A DNA stretch of 64,000 bases from Macrophomina tecta (lineage: Eukaryota > Ascomycota > Dothideomycetes > Botryosphaeriales > Botryosphaeriaceae). The translations under genes and the position numbers were made by a program. Below, piece by piece: positions 1-13,032 of this stretch. A model generated the notes under the pieces. It did not search any database. It was not told where the DNA came from and saw only the letters and a program-made list of their open reading frames with translations. The DNA lies in assembly GCA_024180945.1 (NCBI GenBank), contig JAKSGN010000037.1, positions 2,671,501 through 2,735,500 on the forward strand, read 5' to 3'. How positions within the stretch are numbered: position 1 is the first letter of the stretch; every line of letters starts with the position of its first letter.

Positions 1-1211
1 TTAGAGTGACGCGCTCGACCTAAATTAGTCTAGCTAGGTAATTGTAAGTAGGTTACAGTAATCTAGAGAGTTAATACCGAGGGCTAGGCGATTCCGTTAT
101 TTATAATTTTTAAGGAATAACACCACCTTTCTACTTAGTATAGCGACGATGTACTAGGTAATTAGATTATCGTATTAAGCGAAAACGGCTAGACGACGAA
201 CGAGCTTAGTTTATAATAGCTATAGTACTTCGAAAAGTATATAAAAGATCGTATAACTAGAGTATAGTAACTTCTAATTCTTAACGGCTACGCGAGCTAT
301 AATTCGGCCGAATTTAACGCATTCTACTAGGAACGTAAGATTATTACGCTTTATATATCTATATATTTATCGTATCTTCTCTAGCCACTCGATATAGGCT
401 ATTTTACGCCTCTTAAGAAGGCGTACGGAAAGTAGGTTAAAGAGCTAATATAATTCTATATTAACTATATTATAAAGCTCGAGTTTCTACCTATGTTTAA
501 AACGGCGTTCGAAGTTATATTTATATAGTAAAATATCGTAGGCGGGTTCTAAGGCGTAGAACTAGTCCCGCTCGATCTAGAGGCCGTGATTTCTAAGTTC
601 GATGTTAAGCTTCGAACGCCGACACGCCCGTAGGTAGAGGCTATAACTTAGAACGCTTAAATACCGTATAACCTAGCTAAATTAGCCTCTTAGACTAAGC
701 TTATTAGAAACCGGATTATAAAGCATTAGAATAGCTTACTAACGCTAATTAATAATATGCTAAACTAGCTTACTAAGGGGGCTTAAATAATAGCATATTC
801 GGCTATTCTTCTATAGGCGGAAGTCGTAAATCTTTAAAAAATAAACGAGGCCGTAACGCGACGTAAAAAGCAGTAGAAAAAGCGAATTTAGAAGCGAGGA
901 ACTCTTACGGTTTAAAAGAGATAGTATTTAATTAATAGAGCTACTATTAACTAATAGATTTCGCGGGAAACGCGCTAAAGTAGTATGCAATCGGAGGAGC
1001 CAGCGAGAAAATAATAGCGATATAGATAGTATGGTAAAACTAGATATAATTCTCGTATATATTAAAAAGATATAGAAACTACTATAGAATAGCGTATCTA
1101 TTAGAAATAGTTAATTTTATAGAACGTTATAGAGTTATTTATACTTAAAGTAGGTTAGGTTTAGTAAGATAGTATACTCGCTTATATAGTACGCTCGCTT
1201 ATAGGATACAT
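1..1211 (+). pseudogene. RIP-degraded pogo/Tigger transposase (C-terminal part) with 3' terminal repeat
   Basis: Reading through many TAG/TAA codons, the frame gives a pogo-type DDE transposase: the region before the catalytic core (about 90-180, with residues TTNEL), the second catalytic block (about 240-400, LDG-like, then PLDIGYFTPLKKAYG with the third Asp kept), then LRTPT at about 610 and a C-terminal CCHC knuckle relic (about 1,010-1,070, GKTRYNSR). It aligns along its length with the open transposase at 48,818-50,446. At 1,163-1,211 there is a terminal repeat containing the motif CTCGCTTA twice, matching the terminus at 12,520-12,565. The N-terminal half lies outside the window. Stops come mostly from CAG or CGA/TGG-type codons turned to TAG or TAA, as RIP does. 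Non-functional. Confidence 0.8.
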
Positions 1212-4200
1212 TATAAAAAGTATAAATATATTAGTAGAAACTATCTAGATAAGTAAACTAGTAATTAGTAGACTAATAATAAAAGAACTATCTTAGCTAC
1301 TAAAAAATAATCTAAAACTTCTAATTATAATACTCTCTACTAGTTTACCTATAGTATCGAAGCCTATCTAACTTACTAAGAAGCTAAGAATATTAGCGGG
1401 TACTATCTAAAAAACTAGAAATATCTACTAAACTAGGGCTATAGTAGGTAAGCCCCCTACTCTATAGAACTATAGTAGTATTAACTAAAAATACTATAGA
1501 ATATCTACTAGAGAATAAAGGAAACTTTATAAAATATAAAAACTACTAGGTTATTATAATAAAGATTAATGGACGCTAAGCGCTTACTCTTATTAACTTA
1601 GTATTATAAGGGAACTATGTCTTAAACTAATTTATAAAAAAAGCTAATCTAAAGCCTTAAGAAAAGAACTAATTCTATTAGCTAAGAATAGTTAATAGAT
1701 TACCTAGCTTCTTTAAAGATAGAAAAATAATTATCGAAACCCTAAAACTAATTCTTAAATATAAAGACTATAGAGAATATATCTATCTAGATATTACTAA
1801 GATTTCTAAGTGCGATATTATTCTTAGCATCCCTTAGTAAAAGAAATAAAAAGTATAATATAACTAGAATAATAAAAAAATTATTCTTAAATCTAAAGAA
1901 TAAAATTAAAAAGAACTAAAATAAAAACTACGTACTATAGCTAAATTTATTATCTATGTAAGCCTAATCTCGAAAGCTACGCTAGAAAGAATATAAAAAA
2001 GAAGGTAAGTAATTAAAATAATATAGTACTGCCCTACTACTATAAATAAAGAACGAATTTAATAGATTAGCGCTACTAAACGAGAAAAACTAGACTACCT
2101 AATATCTATAGAAGAAGATAATTCTACTAGAATATATAAATAGTACCTTAATAGTATTTCTAAGAAATACTATTAGTTTAAGAAAATTTTTAGAGAAAAG
2201 ATTAAAGATACGCTACTAAAATACTAACTATAGAACTATAAGATTAATCTAAAACTAAATACTAAACCTTAATTTAGGCTATTATACCTAATATTAGAAA
2301 AAGAATTATTAGTAATAAAAAAATACCTAAATCTATTACTAAAGAAAGAATATATTTAATTCTTTTAGTCTTTAATAGAATTACCTATTTTCTTTATACT
2401 AAAACTAGGAGGTAAGTTATACCTCTACGTAGATTATAGATTTTTAAATAATATTACTATTAAAGACTACTACCCTTTACTTCGTATTAATAAACTAAGA
2501 AATTATCTCTTAGAAGTATAGTTCTTTACTAAACTAGATCTACTAGACGGATACTACCTTATCTAAATTAAAGAAGAATATAAATAGAAAACTAAGTTTT
2601 AAACCTAATACGGTCTATATAAATATTTAGTAATACTTTTTAGACTTACTAATGCCTCTACTATATTTTAAGCCCTCGTTAACTATATTCTATAGAAATA
2701 CCTAGATAGATTCTATATAGCCTACCTTAATAATATCCTAATTTACTCGAAAACCCTAGAAGAATATAAGAAATATATATTTAAGATTCTCTAGAAACTA
2801 CTCGAATATAGTCTCTTAGTTAAACTAGAAAAATATATCTTTTATATCTAAAAGGTTAAATTCCTAGACTTTATTATTAAACTAGAAAAAGTAGTTATAA
2901 ACCTAAAAAAAATAAAAAATATTCTAAAATAGCCTAAATTAAAGAATATTAAAGAAGTATAAGTCTTTCTAGAATTTACTAACTTCTACTAGTAGTTTAT
3001 TAAATAATATTTCTATATAGCTAAACTACTAATCTAACTTACTCGAAAAGATACCTTATTCGCCTAAAAAGAACTATAATAGAAAGCATTTAACTAACTT
3101 AAAAGAGCCTTCGTAGAAGCCTTTATATTAATTATATTTAATTCTAATAAGCCCCTCTATCTTAAAACTAATATATTTAACTATACTATTAGCGCTACTC
3201 TTAGCTAGCTAGGTAATAAAAAAAGATTATACTCTATCGTATACTACTTCTATAAAATATTACCTATAGAACTTAACTATAAGATATATAATAAAGAACT
3301 ACTTATAATTATTATAGTATTTAAGAAATAGCGATATTATCTTAAGAGAGCCAACTATAAAATTATAATATATTTAAATTATAAGAATCTAGGATACTTT
3401 ATAACTACTAAGATATTAAATAGAAGATAAGTATAATAGATAAAATAACTTACTTTCTTCTACTTTAAGATTTACTACTATAAAGAAAATAAAACTAGTA
3501 AGATAAACGTACTTAGCTATAGAGCTAATTATATAAAAGAAAAGCTAGAATTATTACTAGTAGTACTTAAATAAAATAATAATAGTATATTAGGCCCTAA
3601 CCGCCCCTAAATTATTAAAGAACTCGATGTACTATAAAAAGAATAAATACTAGTACCTATTATAAGACTAAAAGGCTCTATTAATAATAATAAGCCCCCG
3701 AGAGCCCTAATACCTAAATAGAAACCTAAAGACGACGAGAAACTATAAAATAAACAACCTATATCTATACTAAAAAAAACTATAGAAGAAGTAATAAATA
3801 AAAAAAAAATAATACCGCTACTTAGAAATAAATTATCTAAAGAAAATATAATAATAATCTACTATTTTAGAAACTACTATAACGAATAGATATCTCTAAA
3901 TATAATAACCCCGACCTAGTCTAAGATTATAGAGGTAATATACTATTTCGTAGAAAAATCTATATACTAATACCTCTATATAAATAACTAACTAAGAAAT
4001 ACTATAAATCTATAGTTTATAAATACCCGGGAATAATAAGAACCTTAGAATAACTTATAAAATATTTCTATTTTTTCTAAATAAGAAAAATAGTGGAAAA
4101 AGTTATCTAGAAATATAATAAATATATAAGAAATAAAGCGGCATAATATATACTATATAAATAGCTATAGCTTATTATAACGCTAACTAAACCCTAGAAA

Positions 4201-6002
4201 TTAGTTATAATAGACTTTATTACTAACCTACTAATTTTAGTAAACCCTATAACTAAAATATAATATAACGCTATTCTAGTTATCGTCGACTATCTAATAA
4301 AATAGGTATACTTTATTCCGTGTAATAAGAAAATTAAAGTAAAGGGCTACGCCTATCTCTTTCTTAGATATATTTTTATCTACTATAGAATACCTAAGGA
4401 ACTAATTATAGACTAAAACCTACGATTTAGAGCTAAGTTCTAGTAAACCTTAGTCTATAAACTAGAAACTAAATATAAGATATTAATAATAGTATACCTA
4501 TAAACTAATAAATAAATAAAACGAACTAACTAGATACTAGAGTAGTACCTAAGATTTTATCTAAACTATAGATAAAATAACTAGATCGAACTTCTATCGC
4601 TAGCCTAATATGTATATAATAGTATATTAACGAAAGCTATATAAATTATACCCTTCTACGCTAACTTTAATTTTAATTCTACTATTTTTAGAGAATTCTA
4701 GATCTATAAAGTACTCGCCTAAAAAGCTATACTTAGGGTAGATTAGCTATACGAATTATACTAAGAACTAGCTCGAGATATTAAATTTACTATATATTAA
4801 ATAGCTATATACTACGATAAATAGCGCTAGGCGTCGCTACTTCTAAAGAAGGGGAATAAAGTCTAGCTTCTTAGAAAAAATATTAAAACTATATAATTAA
4901 ATAATAAATTAAACTGTAAGAAAATTAGACCCTACTAAATTAAGAAAAAACTTTTATCTATTTTCTTTAAACTTAAATTACTAGAACGAGTAGGTATATA
5001 TCTAGTTTTCTATATCTTCTTACTTAAACCCGTATATAGTAATACTAAACTCGATCTAGAAATCGAAATACACCCTAATAATACTAATAGAGAATAGCTA
5101 GTAGAAAAAATCCTTAATAGAGACTAGATTAATAGTTAATATAAGTATCTTATTAAATAAAAAGAAATAAACCCCGTTAGAAATCTTTAGAAACCCTTAT
5201 AGAAACTAGTCTCTTATCTTAACTACGAAGGACTTATCTAGAAATACTACTAATAAAATTCTAACTATCTAAACCTAGAGTATTCTTCTACGACGTAAAA
5301 CCTAGAGGAGGTATTAAGAATATCTAAAACTAGTCTACTAGTGCCTTCTAAGAAACTACCCTATTAGAACTTACTATATTACTACTATCTAAACTTAATA
5401 GCTATACTATATATGCCTTCTTAAGCTCTAGCTTCTCTAAGAATAATAAACCCTAATATACTATTTTATACTTTTAATTATTAAGAAACTACTTCTACTA
5501 CTCTAAACGCTCTAAACGGGCTATAGAAGTAAGAAGAGAGTTTTAAGCCATCTCTAAAGCTTACTAAGAAGTAGATAGGGCCTTAGTAGTAGCTAAATAT
5601 TTTTTATAAAGACGATCGCGCTTCTAATTAACTAAGTTTTCTATAACTATTAATAACTACTCGCTAAGAACTAGAAGAACCTATAATCTTAAACCGGGAT
5701 ACTCTAGATATTATAGCTACGACCCTAATAAATATACTTAGAATAATAAGAAGATAAAGTTCCTAGCTCTTTTTCTAGTAATATCTTATATTTCTTACCC
5801 TTTTTATAGTAGTATCTATAGGAAGGCATAATAATAACTTCTAAATAAATAATACAAGTAGCTAAATTATAGTACTTAAAGAACTTACGACTAGATATCG
5901 CGAAATAAGATTAGAAATAAGTAATAAAATAAATAAGAAAGAACTACTCTATACTTATAGCTTTAAACTTTTAGACTAAAAGTCGCCTAGAGGGGGGATA
6001 GT
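1212..6002 (+). mobile_element. RIP-destroyed Ty3/gypsy chromovirus A
   Basis: No open frame survives, but the pol order can be read through stops. Aspartic-protease-like sequence is at about 1,560-1,800. Reverse transcriptase is at about 2,390-2,790 (LYVDYR, then FTKLDLLDGYYLI, then YGLYKYLVILF), followed by an AYLNNILIYSKTLEE-like YxDD block near 2,720-2,770, where the catalytic Asp pair now reads NN through G-to-A change. RNase H-like sequence follows. Integrase core is at about 4,195-4,330 (VIVDYL, YFIP) and a chromodomain near 5,100-5,200 (VEKILN then YLIK). A purine tract (AGAGGGGGGATA) at about 5,990-6,001 looks like the polypurine tract before a 3' LTR. No 5' LTR was recognised. The order INT then chromodomain places it among fungal chromoviruses. 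CpA and TpG are almost absent. Confidence 0.8.
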
Positions 6003-6290
6003 ATTATAATACTAACTAGAGAAGACGAAGAAAGAATAGTTCTATTCTCTAAAAAAGACTCTAATTTCTTAGAGTAGGAAATTCTTAGTCTAAATTATAT
6101 TCTAAAGGGTAGAAGGTAGATCTATTACCTAGTATACTACCTATAGATTACTCGACTTACTAGATTATAGTAAGCTAGCTAGTAATCTACTATAATCTAA
6201 CTAAATATCCTATATATATAGGCTATACTTATTTATAGTAGATAGAACCCTTATAGTTAACTTATTAATTAATTCTTACTCTAATATTAT
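6003..6290 (+). repeat. Possible LTR between gypsy relics A and B
   Basis: The segment starts directly after a polypurine tract and ends just before the gag-like part of the next gypsy relic, so it sits where a 3' LTR of element A or a 5' LTR of element B should be. The first bases (TATTATAATA) could be a RIP-mutated TGTTAT start. No second copy was found by eye within the window, so the limits are uncertain. Confidence 0.35.
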
Positions 6291-9200
6291 ATACGATTCT
6301 TTTCTACCTACTGCTACGGCCCCCTAAAAGCCTATACTACCCGATAATATATTCGACCTCCCCTAGAAAGAGTAATAGTATAATAAATAGTATTCTTAGA
6401 AGTCCTAAGAAATAATATAGTTACTATAATAGATAATATCTTAAATTACCTCTCTAGTACGCAAGGTAGATTAGCTAGAAGAAGAAAATATAACTAGTAC
6501 TATATTATTAAAAGACGAGCCCCGAAATACTAGCTAACTAATATAAGAATAAGATTATATAATCTTATATTAGTAAGATTAGCCTACTAAGAACCTTAGC
6601 CCTCTTACTAAATTTTTAGATAATAGAAATAAGCTAGAATCTTAAATCTTCTAAGTATAGATAAAGCTTCTAGTAGACTATACTAGTTATACTAAAGCTA
6701 TAAAATTCTTTATACTATATAACTAGCTTAGGGGCGAGGTAGTATAATAGCTATAGCTATAAATATAGGCTAGTATTAATATAAGTAGTATAACTACTTA
6801 GTATTTACTAGATTAGCTACGTCTATCTTTTAGCGATTCCTATATATAAAAGAAGGCTTAGTATAAGCTATATAAGCTACGCTAAACTAATAAGTCTTTT
6901 ATAGAATACTTTACTAAATTCCGTAAACTAGTGCTTAAAGCTAGAGAAATAAGCTAGCTAAATAAGATTTTTAAAAGTTATCTTAAAACTAGCCTAAGCT
7001 AGGAGCTTTAGCGTAGTATAATTAGTCTTAGAAGTATAAGCTAGTTCTTTAAGAACTACTATACTAAACTAAAGTGTATTAGTAATTAGCTAGAGGTATT
7101 TAATCTATATAATAATAGAAGAAAGACTTAGAAAAACTAGTAGTAAGACTAAAATAAAATTAGCTTAGTAGAATCTAAGTAGTTAAAACTAACGTCGCTC
7201 TAATATAATAATATAGACTAAAAGCCTATTAGATTAGCTGAGATAGTCTAGAAGCGCTATACTAAATAGGTATATACCTAAGAAATATAAAAGTATAGAG
7301 AAGAAAACTACTACTACTACTACTATAATAACTCTATGTACTATATTAGCTAATACCCCTAGTAGCTATTACGAAAGCCTAAGTATCTAGTAAGACTAGT
7401 CTAATAAGAAGAGCCTAAGAGACTAAAGCTAGAGAAGATAGAAGATTATAATATTTTTTTATAATATTTAAAAAAAAAGTAGCTTCTACTAAAAGATATA
7501 GATAGAAGCCTATAAAAAAAATAAGTAATATAAGCCGACTAGCGAAGATAATAATTTAAATTAAAATAGAATTTACTTCTTATATTAGTTTTAGTTAATA
7601 AAGAGTCTTTTAGTAAAGCTCTTACTAATACTAGCTATAAATATTATACTATAATAAGCTATAAGTTTATTAAATATTATAAACTCCTACGTATCTAAAT
7701 ATTTTTAAGAATACTAGACGGTTTAATATCTACTAAATAGCAAATTATAGAGATAGCCTAGGTAGAAGTTAATATTAGTAGCTATAATTAAAAATAAATA
7801 TTCTTCTATATTATTCTAAGGCTTACTAGCTGCAATATTATACTAAATAACCCCTAGATAGTATAAAAAAGATAGTATTAGACTAAAGCGAACGAATAAT
7901 TACCTTTAAAAGTATCGGCTTAGTAGTTAAGTAAGATACTAATCTACCTAAGCCCTAAGAAATACTAATTAAAGCATATATATTTCACTCCTTATATTAG
8001 TAACGTAAGAAGAAAAAATACTAAATCTTTACTATAAACCTTATTAATATTAATAAAGCCCTAAAAGAGAAGGCTCTAATTAACGTTAAAACTAATTTAT
8101 CGTACTAGATAAACTAAAAATAGCATCTTCTATTTAAAAAAAGAGAAGCTAAGAAATTACTATTTTACTAGCCTAGTATTAATTATTATATTAAATTGGA
8201 AAAGAATACTAATAGATAAATATTAAAACTACTCTAGAGGTCTCTATATAATATATCCTATAATAAACTTCTAGTACTTTAAAAGATGCTAAATAACTAC
8301 CTTAATAAAGGCTTTATTTAGATTAGTAACTTATCTATAGCCGCCTCTATTCTCTTTATAAAGAAACTAGAAGGGGGGCTTTATTTTTACTATAATTATT
8401 AAGCCTTAAATTAAATTACTAGAAAGAACTATTATCTATTATTATTTATTTAGAAGATACTTAACTAAATTAGTAAGACTAAATAGTTTACTAAGCTTAA
8501 TATCGCTATCGCCTTCTATAGAATATAAATTAAAGAAGATAATAAATAGCTTACTATATTTAAAACTTAATTTAGATTATTTAAATAGCTAATTACTTTA
8601 TTTAGATTAGCTAATATACTAAGTATCTTCTAGCGATATATTAATTAGATACTATAGAACTTCTTAGATAACTTTATCTTAGCCTATATTAATAATACTC
8701 TAATCTTTACAGACGGCTCTTATAGGAATTACCGCGAGAAAATTAATAAGGTATTAGTTAAATTAGACGCTATAGGTCTCTAGCTTAATCTTAAGAAATA
8801 CGAGTTTAAAGTCTAGTTAATAAAGTATCTTAGTTATATAATTAAGGCTAGTAAGGATATTTAAATAGATCTAGAAAAGGTCTAAGTAATCTAAGAATAA
8901 ATAGCGCTAACTATTATTAAAGAAGTATAAGGCTTTCTTAGATTTACTAACTTTTATAAGTAATTTATTAAGGAATTTTCTAGCCTAATACACCCCCTAA
9001 TTATACTTACTAAGAAGGGCACGGTTTTTTAATAGAATAAGAAGGCTAACGCGACTTTTAAGAAGCTAAAAAAGACTTTTATTACTATACTAGTACTAAT
9101 ATAATTTAATCTAAAATAAGAAATAATTCTTATAATAAACTTCTTTAGATACTATACTAGTAGCGTTCTTTAGTAATATAATAATAACGGCTTTCTACGC

Positions 9201-11600
9201 CCTATAGTATTTTTTTTAAAAAGAAATCTTTTTACTAAATATAACTATCTAATTTACGATAAGAAACTACTCGCGATAGTTAAATACCTACGCTAATAGA
9301 ATACTAAATTAAAAAAATTTAACTAGTTTAAAATTCTTACTAATTATAAGAATCTAAAATACTTTATTACTATAAAAAGGCTATTCGAAAGGTAGATTCT
9401 ATAGTAGAAAAAACTTATCTAATTTTTCTTTATAATTAAATATACATCTAGAACGACTAATAGATTAGTAAATACACTTACTAAATAAAATTAAGACCTA
9501 CTTATATAGAATATAAATTAAAGACTTAAGTAGAAAATAGCCTAGCTACTACTATTAACTCGTTAAGAACTTACTCTTAATACTAGACTAGTAGAAGACT
9601 CTAAAAAATAAGAGAATTAGAATTATAAAGACTTACTATTAACGAACTAAGATAATACTAGACGAATACTACTAGAATAATATAAATACGACTAGACCCT
9701 TTAAGATTAATAGTAAGAGGTATAGTATTAGAATAATATTTTAAATTAACTAAAGAAGATAGTCTAATAAGAAAATAAAATATTTTTTCTAGACCTATCT
9801 AATAAGATTAAGGTATTAGTATCTAAATACTTATTAAATAACTAAGGAAACCTTCTATTTAGAAAAAGAAGATAGATACTATATTTAAAACTATTATAAA
9901 TATAAATTATTTAGAAGATATACAACTTACTTCTTATAATATACCCGGGATAAATCGAGACGGTTAATCTTATAGTAAGATAATTCTTTTAGCTAAAATT
10001 CGTTAATGATATTCAAAGGTTTTATCGAAACTATAATATCTATAGTAGGACTAAGATCTAGAGAAATAGAAAATAAGAACTTCTTAAACTACTACTAGTA
10101 CTAAATAGATAGTAGTATAAGATCTTAATTAACTTTATTAGGCTACTTCTATTAAGTAATAGCTATAAGATACTTATAGTAATAACTAACCGATTAGGTA
10201 AAGAAGTTATTCTCGAGATATATATAAATCTAAAAATAAAACTATTATAAGGCTTTTTATTAGTCACTTTTATTAGGACTATAGAATATTAGTAGCTATT
10301 ATATTAGATAGAGAAATATAATTTGTTAGTCTATTATAGTAATAAATCTATTAGTTACTTAAGATTAAGTAGTAGATATTAACTATATATTATTCTTAAA
10401 TAAATAGTTTAATAGAATGAATAAATACTAAGATAATATAAAAGCTAGTCTTATTTATAAATTACTATTAATATAATTAGGTAGACTAGTTACTAGTTAT
10501 CTAGCTAGTACTAAATAAGAAAATATTAATAGTTACTTAAATAAGTCTTTTTTTTTCTCTCTTATAATTACTACCTTAAGCCACTCGAGTTATCTAAAAA
10601 CGTATAGCTAAGTAGCTAGTAGAGATAGTTTCTAGTAGCTAAGACTAAGGCTATTATTATAAAGATTAAGAAGGTTACGAATTAGGTATAAGTATTAATA
10701 ATAAAGACTTAATAAAAGTAAAAATATTAAGTAAATTAGTAATAGAATCCTTACTAGTATATAAAGTAAGTAATAAAGTATAGCTAAGCCTTAAGAATCT
10801 ATAAATAAACTAGCTATATAAGAAGCTCGATAATAAGGTAGCTAAATTTACTATTACTAAGATAATTAAATTCTATAGCTATAAGCTAGACGTATCTAGT
10901 ATAATCTATAATATCTTTAATATAGACCTTCTTAGACCGGCTAGAACGAACCCTCTACTAAGCTAGATTTAAGATAATTACTAGCTACTATCTATTTAAG
11001 TAGATGGCTAAGATAAATAGATAGTAGAAGTAATTCTAGGTAAATAAATAGCTAAGAAACTAGGGTAATAGTAGTACTAGCTATAGTATTAAGTTAAATA
11101 GAAAGACTACGTAAGGCCTTTATAGAAGTCTATAACTACTCTTAAGAATATAATAGTACTAAATATCTATATAGAGAAAAAAGAAAAGAAAAGATAAGCG
11201 GTTTAGCCCGGCTAAAGCTAGGCTTAATCTAGGTAATATTAATTCTTCCTATTAACTTATAGAGAATAGTAACTTATTAAAGTCGGCCCTATAAGATAGC
11301 TACCTATTAGAGTAGCCTAGTACTAGATTACCTAGTTAGATATTATAAACTACTAGATAAAATCTACTAGCGCTAGATAACTCTCTTTTTATTAACTAAT
11401 AGGCTCTTAATTCGATAACTAGCTAACTTAATCCTATAGTTTCTAGTTAACTCTAAGATATTACTACCTTAACGCGGTTATATATAATATATATATTACT
11501 AGTTAGCTAAGTTTCTAACTATACTATATAGCTATTATTAAATATTAGAGTCGTTATTTTACCTTATATACCCCCTTAAATAATAAAAAAGCGACTGCCC
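6291..11600 (+). mobile_element. RIP-destroyed Ty3/gypsy chromovirus B
   Basis: A second gypsy relic, different from A. Gag-like sequence spans about 6,310-7,450. A protease-like region is near 7,600-7,900. RT is at about 8,350-8,720 (GGLYFYYNY, then FRLFKxLIT, then LAYINNTLIF where the YxDD Asp pair reads NN), with RNase H downstream (about 9,100-9,500) and an integrase C-terminal signature near 10,780-10,950 (SLKNL, IYNIFNIDLLRP). A chromodomain-like block (IVEVILG, then YQVKxKDYVRP) is at about 11,005-11,120. In-frame TAG/TAA occur every few codons. The right limit (LTR) could not be fixed. Confidence 0.75.
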
Positions 11601-11829
11601 CGACTAAGAATTAAACTTAGAATAAACTAAAAAGAAAAAGAGGGAAGAAAAATAATATTATAGTCTAGAAGTCTAGTAATAAAGAAAGCCTTAGAAAAAC
11701 CTTAGCTATAACTAATAAATAGACTTATATCTACGTAGATATAAGTATTATATAACTTTATCTAATTTATATATTTAAATAGACTCTACTTTCTTTTCTC
11801 TTTTTTTTTTCTTTTTTTTTAAGTTCTAG

Positions 11830-12565
11830 CTTCTTATATATAGCGTTATATATCTTTTAGTAATTATTCTAAGATTAAGCCTTAATACTATATAAGCTTT
11901 TAAGAAGCTAGTCTAGTACTATATAATCTAGATATAGTACTATTAAAGTTTAATATAAAGCTTTATATACTAATACTACTAGCTATTCTAGAGACTACTC
12001 TATAGAAGTTAAAAATACTAAGTAATATACGAGAACTAGAGTTTTAATTAACCTTAATTCGCGATTAAATTTAAAGGTATTAAGATTCGTCGTCTACTTT
12101 AATAATTAAGTCGCTTAATCGACTTATTAAGGGGGCTTAGCTAATAGTATATAAGATAGTCTTATTATGCGATTAGATATCTAGCCTTTAGAAAGTAAAT
12201 AAGACTGCTATAAAGCGTAAATAGTATAAAAAAAAGTAAATCTAGAAGCGAGACACGTTAATAAAGATAAAAAATAAGAAAACTATTACTTAAAAAAATA
12301 TTAATAGGTAATTTAAGAGTGAAATATATTAAGATAAGGCACGATCTAGTATAAGTAGATAGTAAATAGCGTGCTATAGGCGCTATAGAAAGCTAGGGTA
12401 TAATTCTTATATATACTAAAAAGATACTAGGGAGGCTTCTTAAGCTAAAATAGTTATTATTCTTATTATATTTTAATGGGTTGTTGAACTATATGTGTGT
12501 AAAGGTATAGAAAGCTAGTAGGATAGACGGCTCGCTTAGATAGACGGCTCGCTTATAAACTACGT
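11830..12565 (+). pseudogene. RIP-degraded pogo transposase C-terminus with 3' terminal repeat
   Basis: From about 11,890 the broken frame reads ASLVLYNLDIVLLKFNIKL, the equivalent of GAGLVPYDP-EAVLSKLDVKL in the open pogo copy, then RDxIxRYQDSS, SLNRLIKGA, and a CCHC knuckle relic at about 12,390-12,440 (KLGYNSY). The element ends at 12,565 with a terminal repeat made of two copies of GATAGACGGCTCGCTTA (12,523-12,556), followed by TA, the target dinucleotide of the family. It is parallel to, but distinct from, the relic at 1-1,211, as both carry the same C-terminal region. The left edge next to a polypyrimidine run at about 11,790-11,820 is uncertain. Confidence 0.7.
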
Positions 12566-12567
12566 TA

Positions 12568-13032
12568 TTAGTTAACTATTTGTTATTCTATTTAGACTTT
12601 TACCCCGGCGGGACGCGTCGCGCGTCGCGCGCCCCCCTGCCTCTGCCGCGTGATTTCGGATGCCTTTCGTCGGGTAGCTCTTTTGTCTGATTCTCGCAGC
12701 TAGCTGCCTCGCCGAAAACCTTTTTCACGGCGAGCGCGCGAAAGTCCTACCCGGCGAGCTTTCCCGCCCGCCCGCGCGAACATCAAAACAACGAACCTGC
12801 CCACCATCTAAGCACCACCACCGCCACCCGACGATGTCGGAACGCGATGCAAAACTGCAGAAGGCTGCAGTCAGGTCCCCGGAGCTCGAATATCGGGTTT
12901 CGAGCGCGATCGGACGCGGCGAAGGAACTGCTTTCTACACGTTCCCTCCGAAACTGCTTTCTACCATCCACGGCGCACGGGCCCACTAACATTTTTACTG
13001 CTTTCAATATTGAAGGCAGTTCTTCCTCTCGG
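12568..13032 (+). other. GC-rich stretch, no recognised gene
   Basis: Composition jumps from AT-rich RIP DNA to GC-rich sequence at about 12,600 (CGCGTCGCGCG). A short frame from ATG 12,834 to TAA 12,987-12,989 (51 codons, starting MSERDAKLQK) is preceded by a CA-rich leader and could be a truncated coding start, but nothing identifies it. The segment may be the flank into which the neighbouring transposons landed. Confidence 0.4.
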
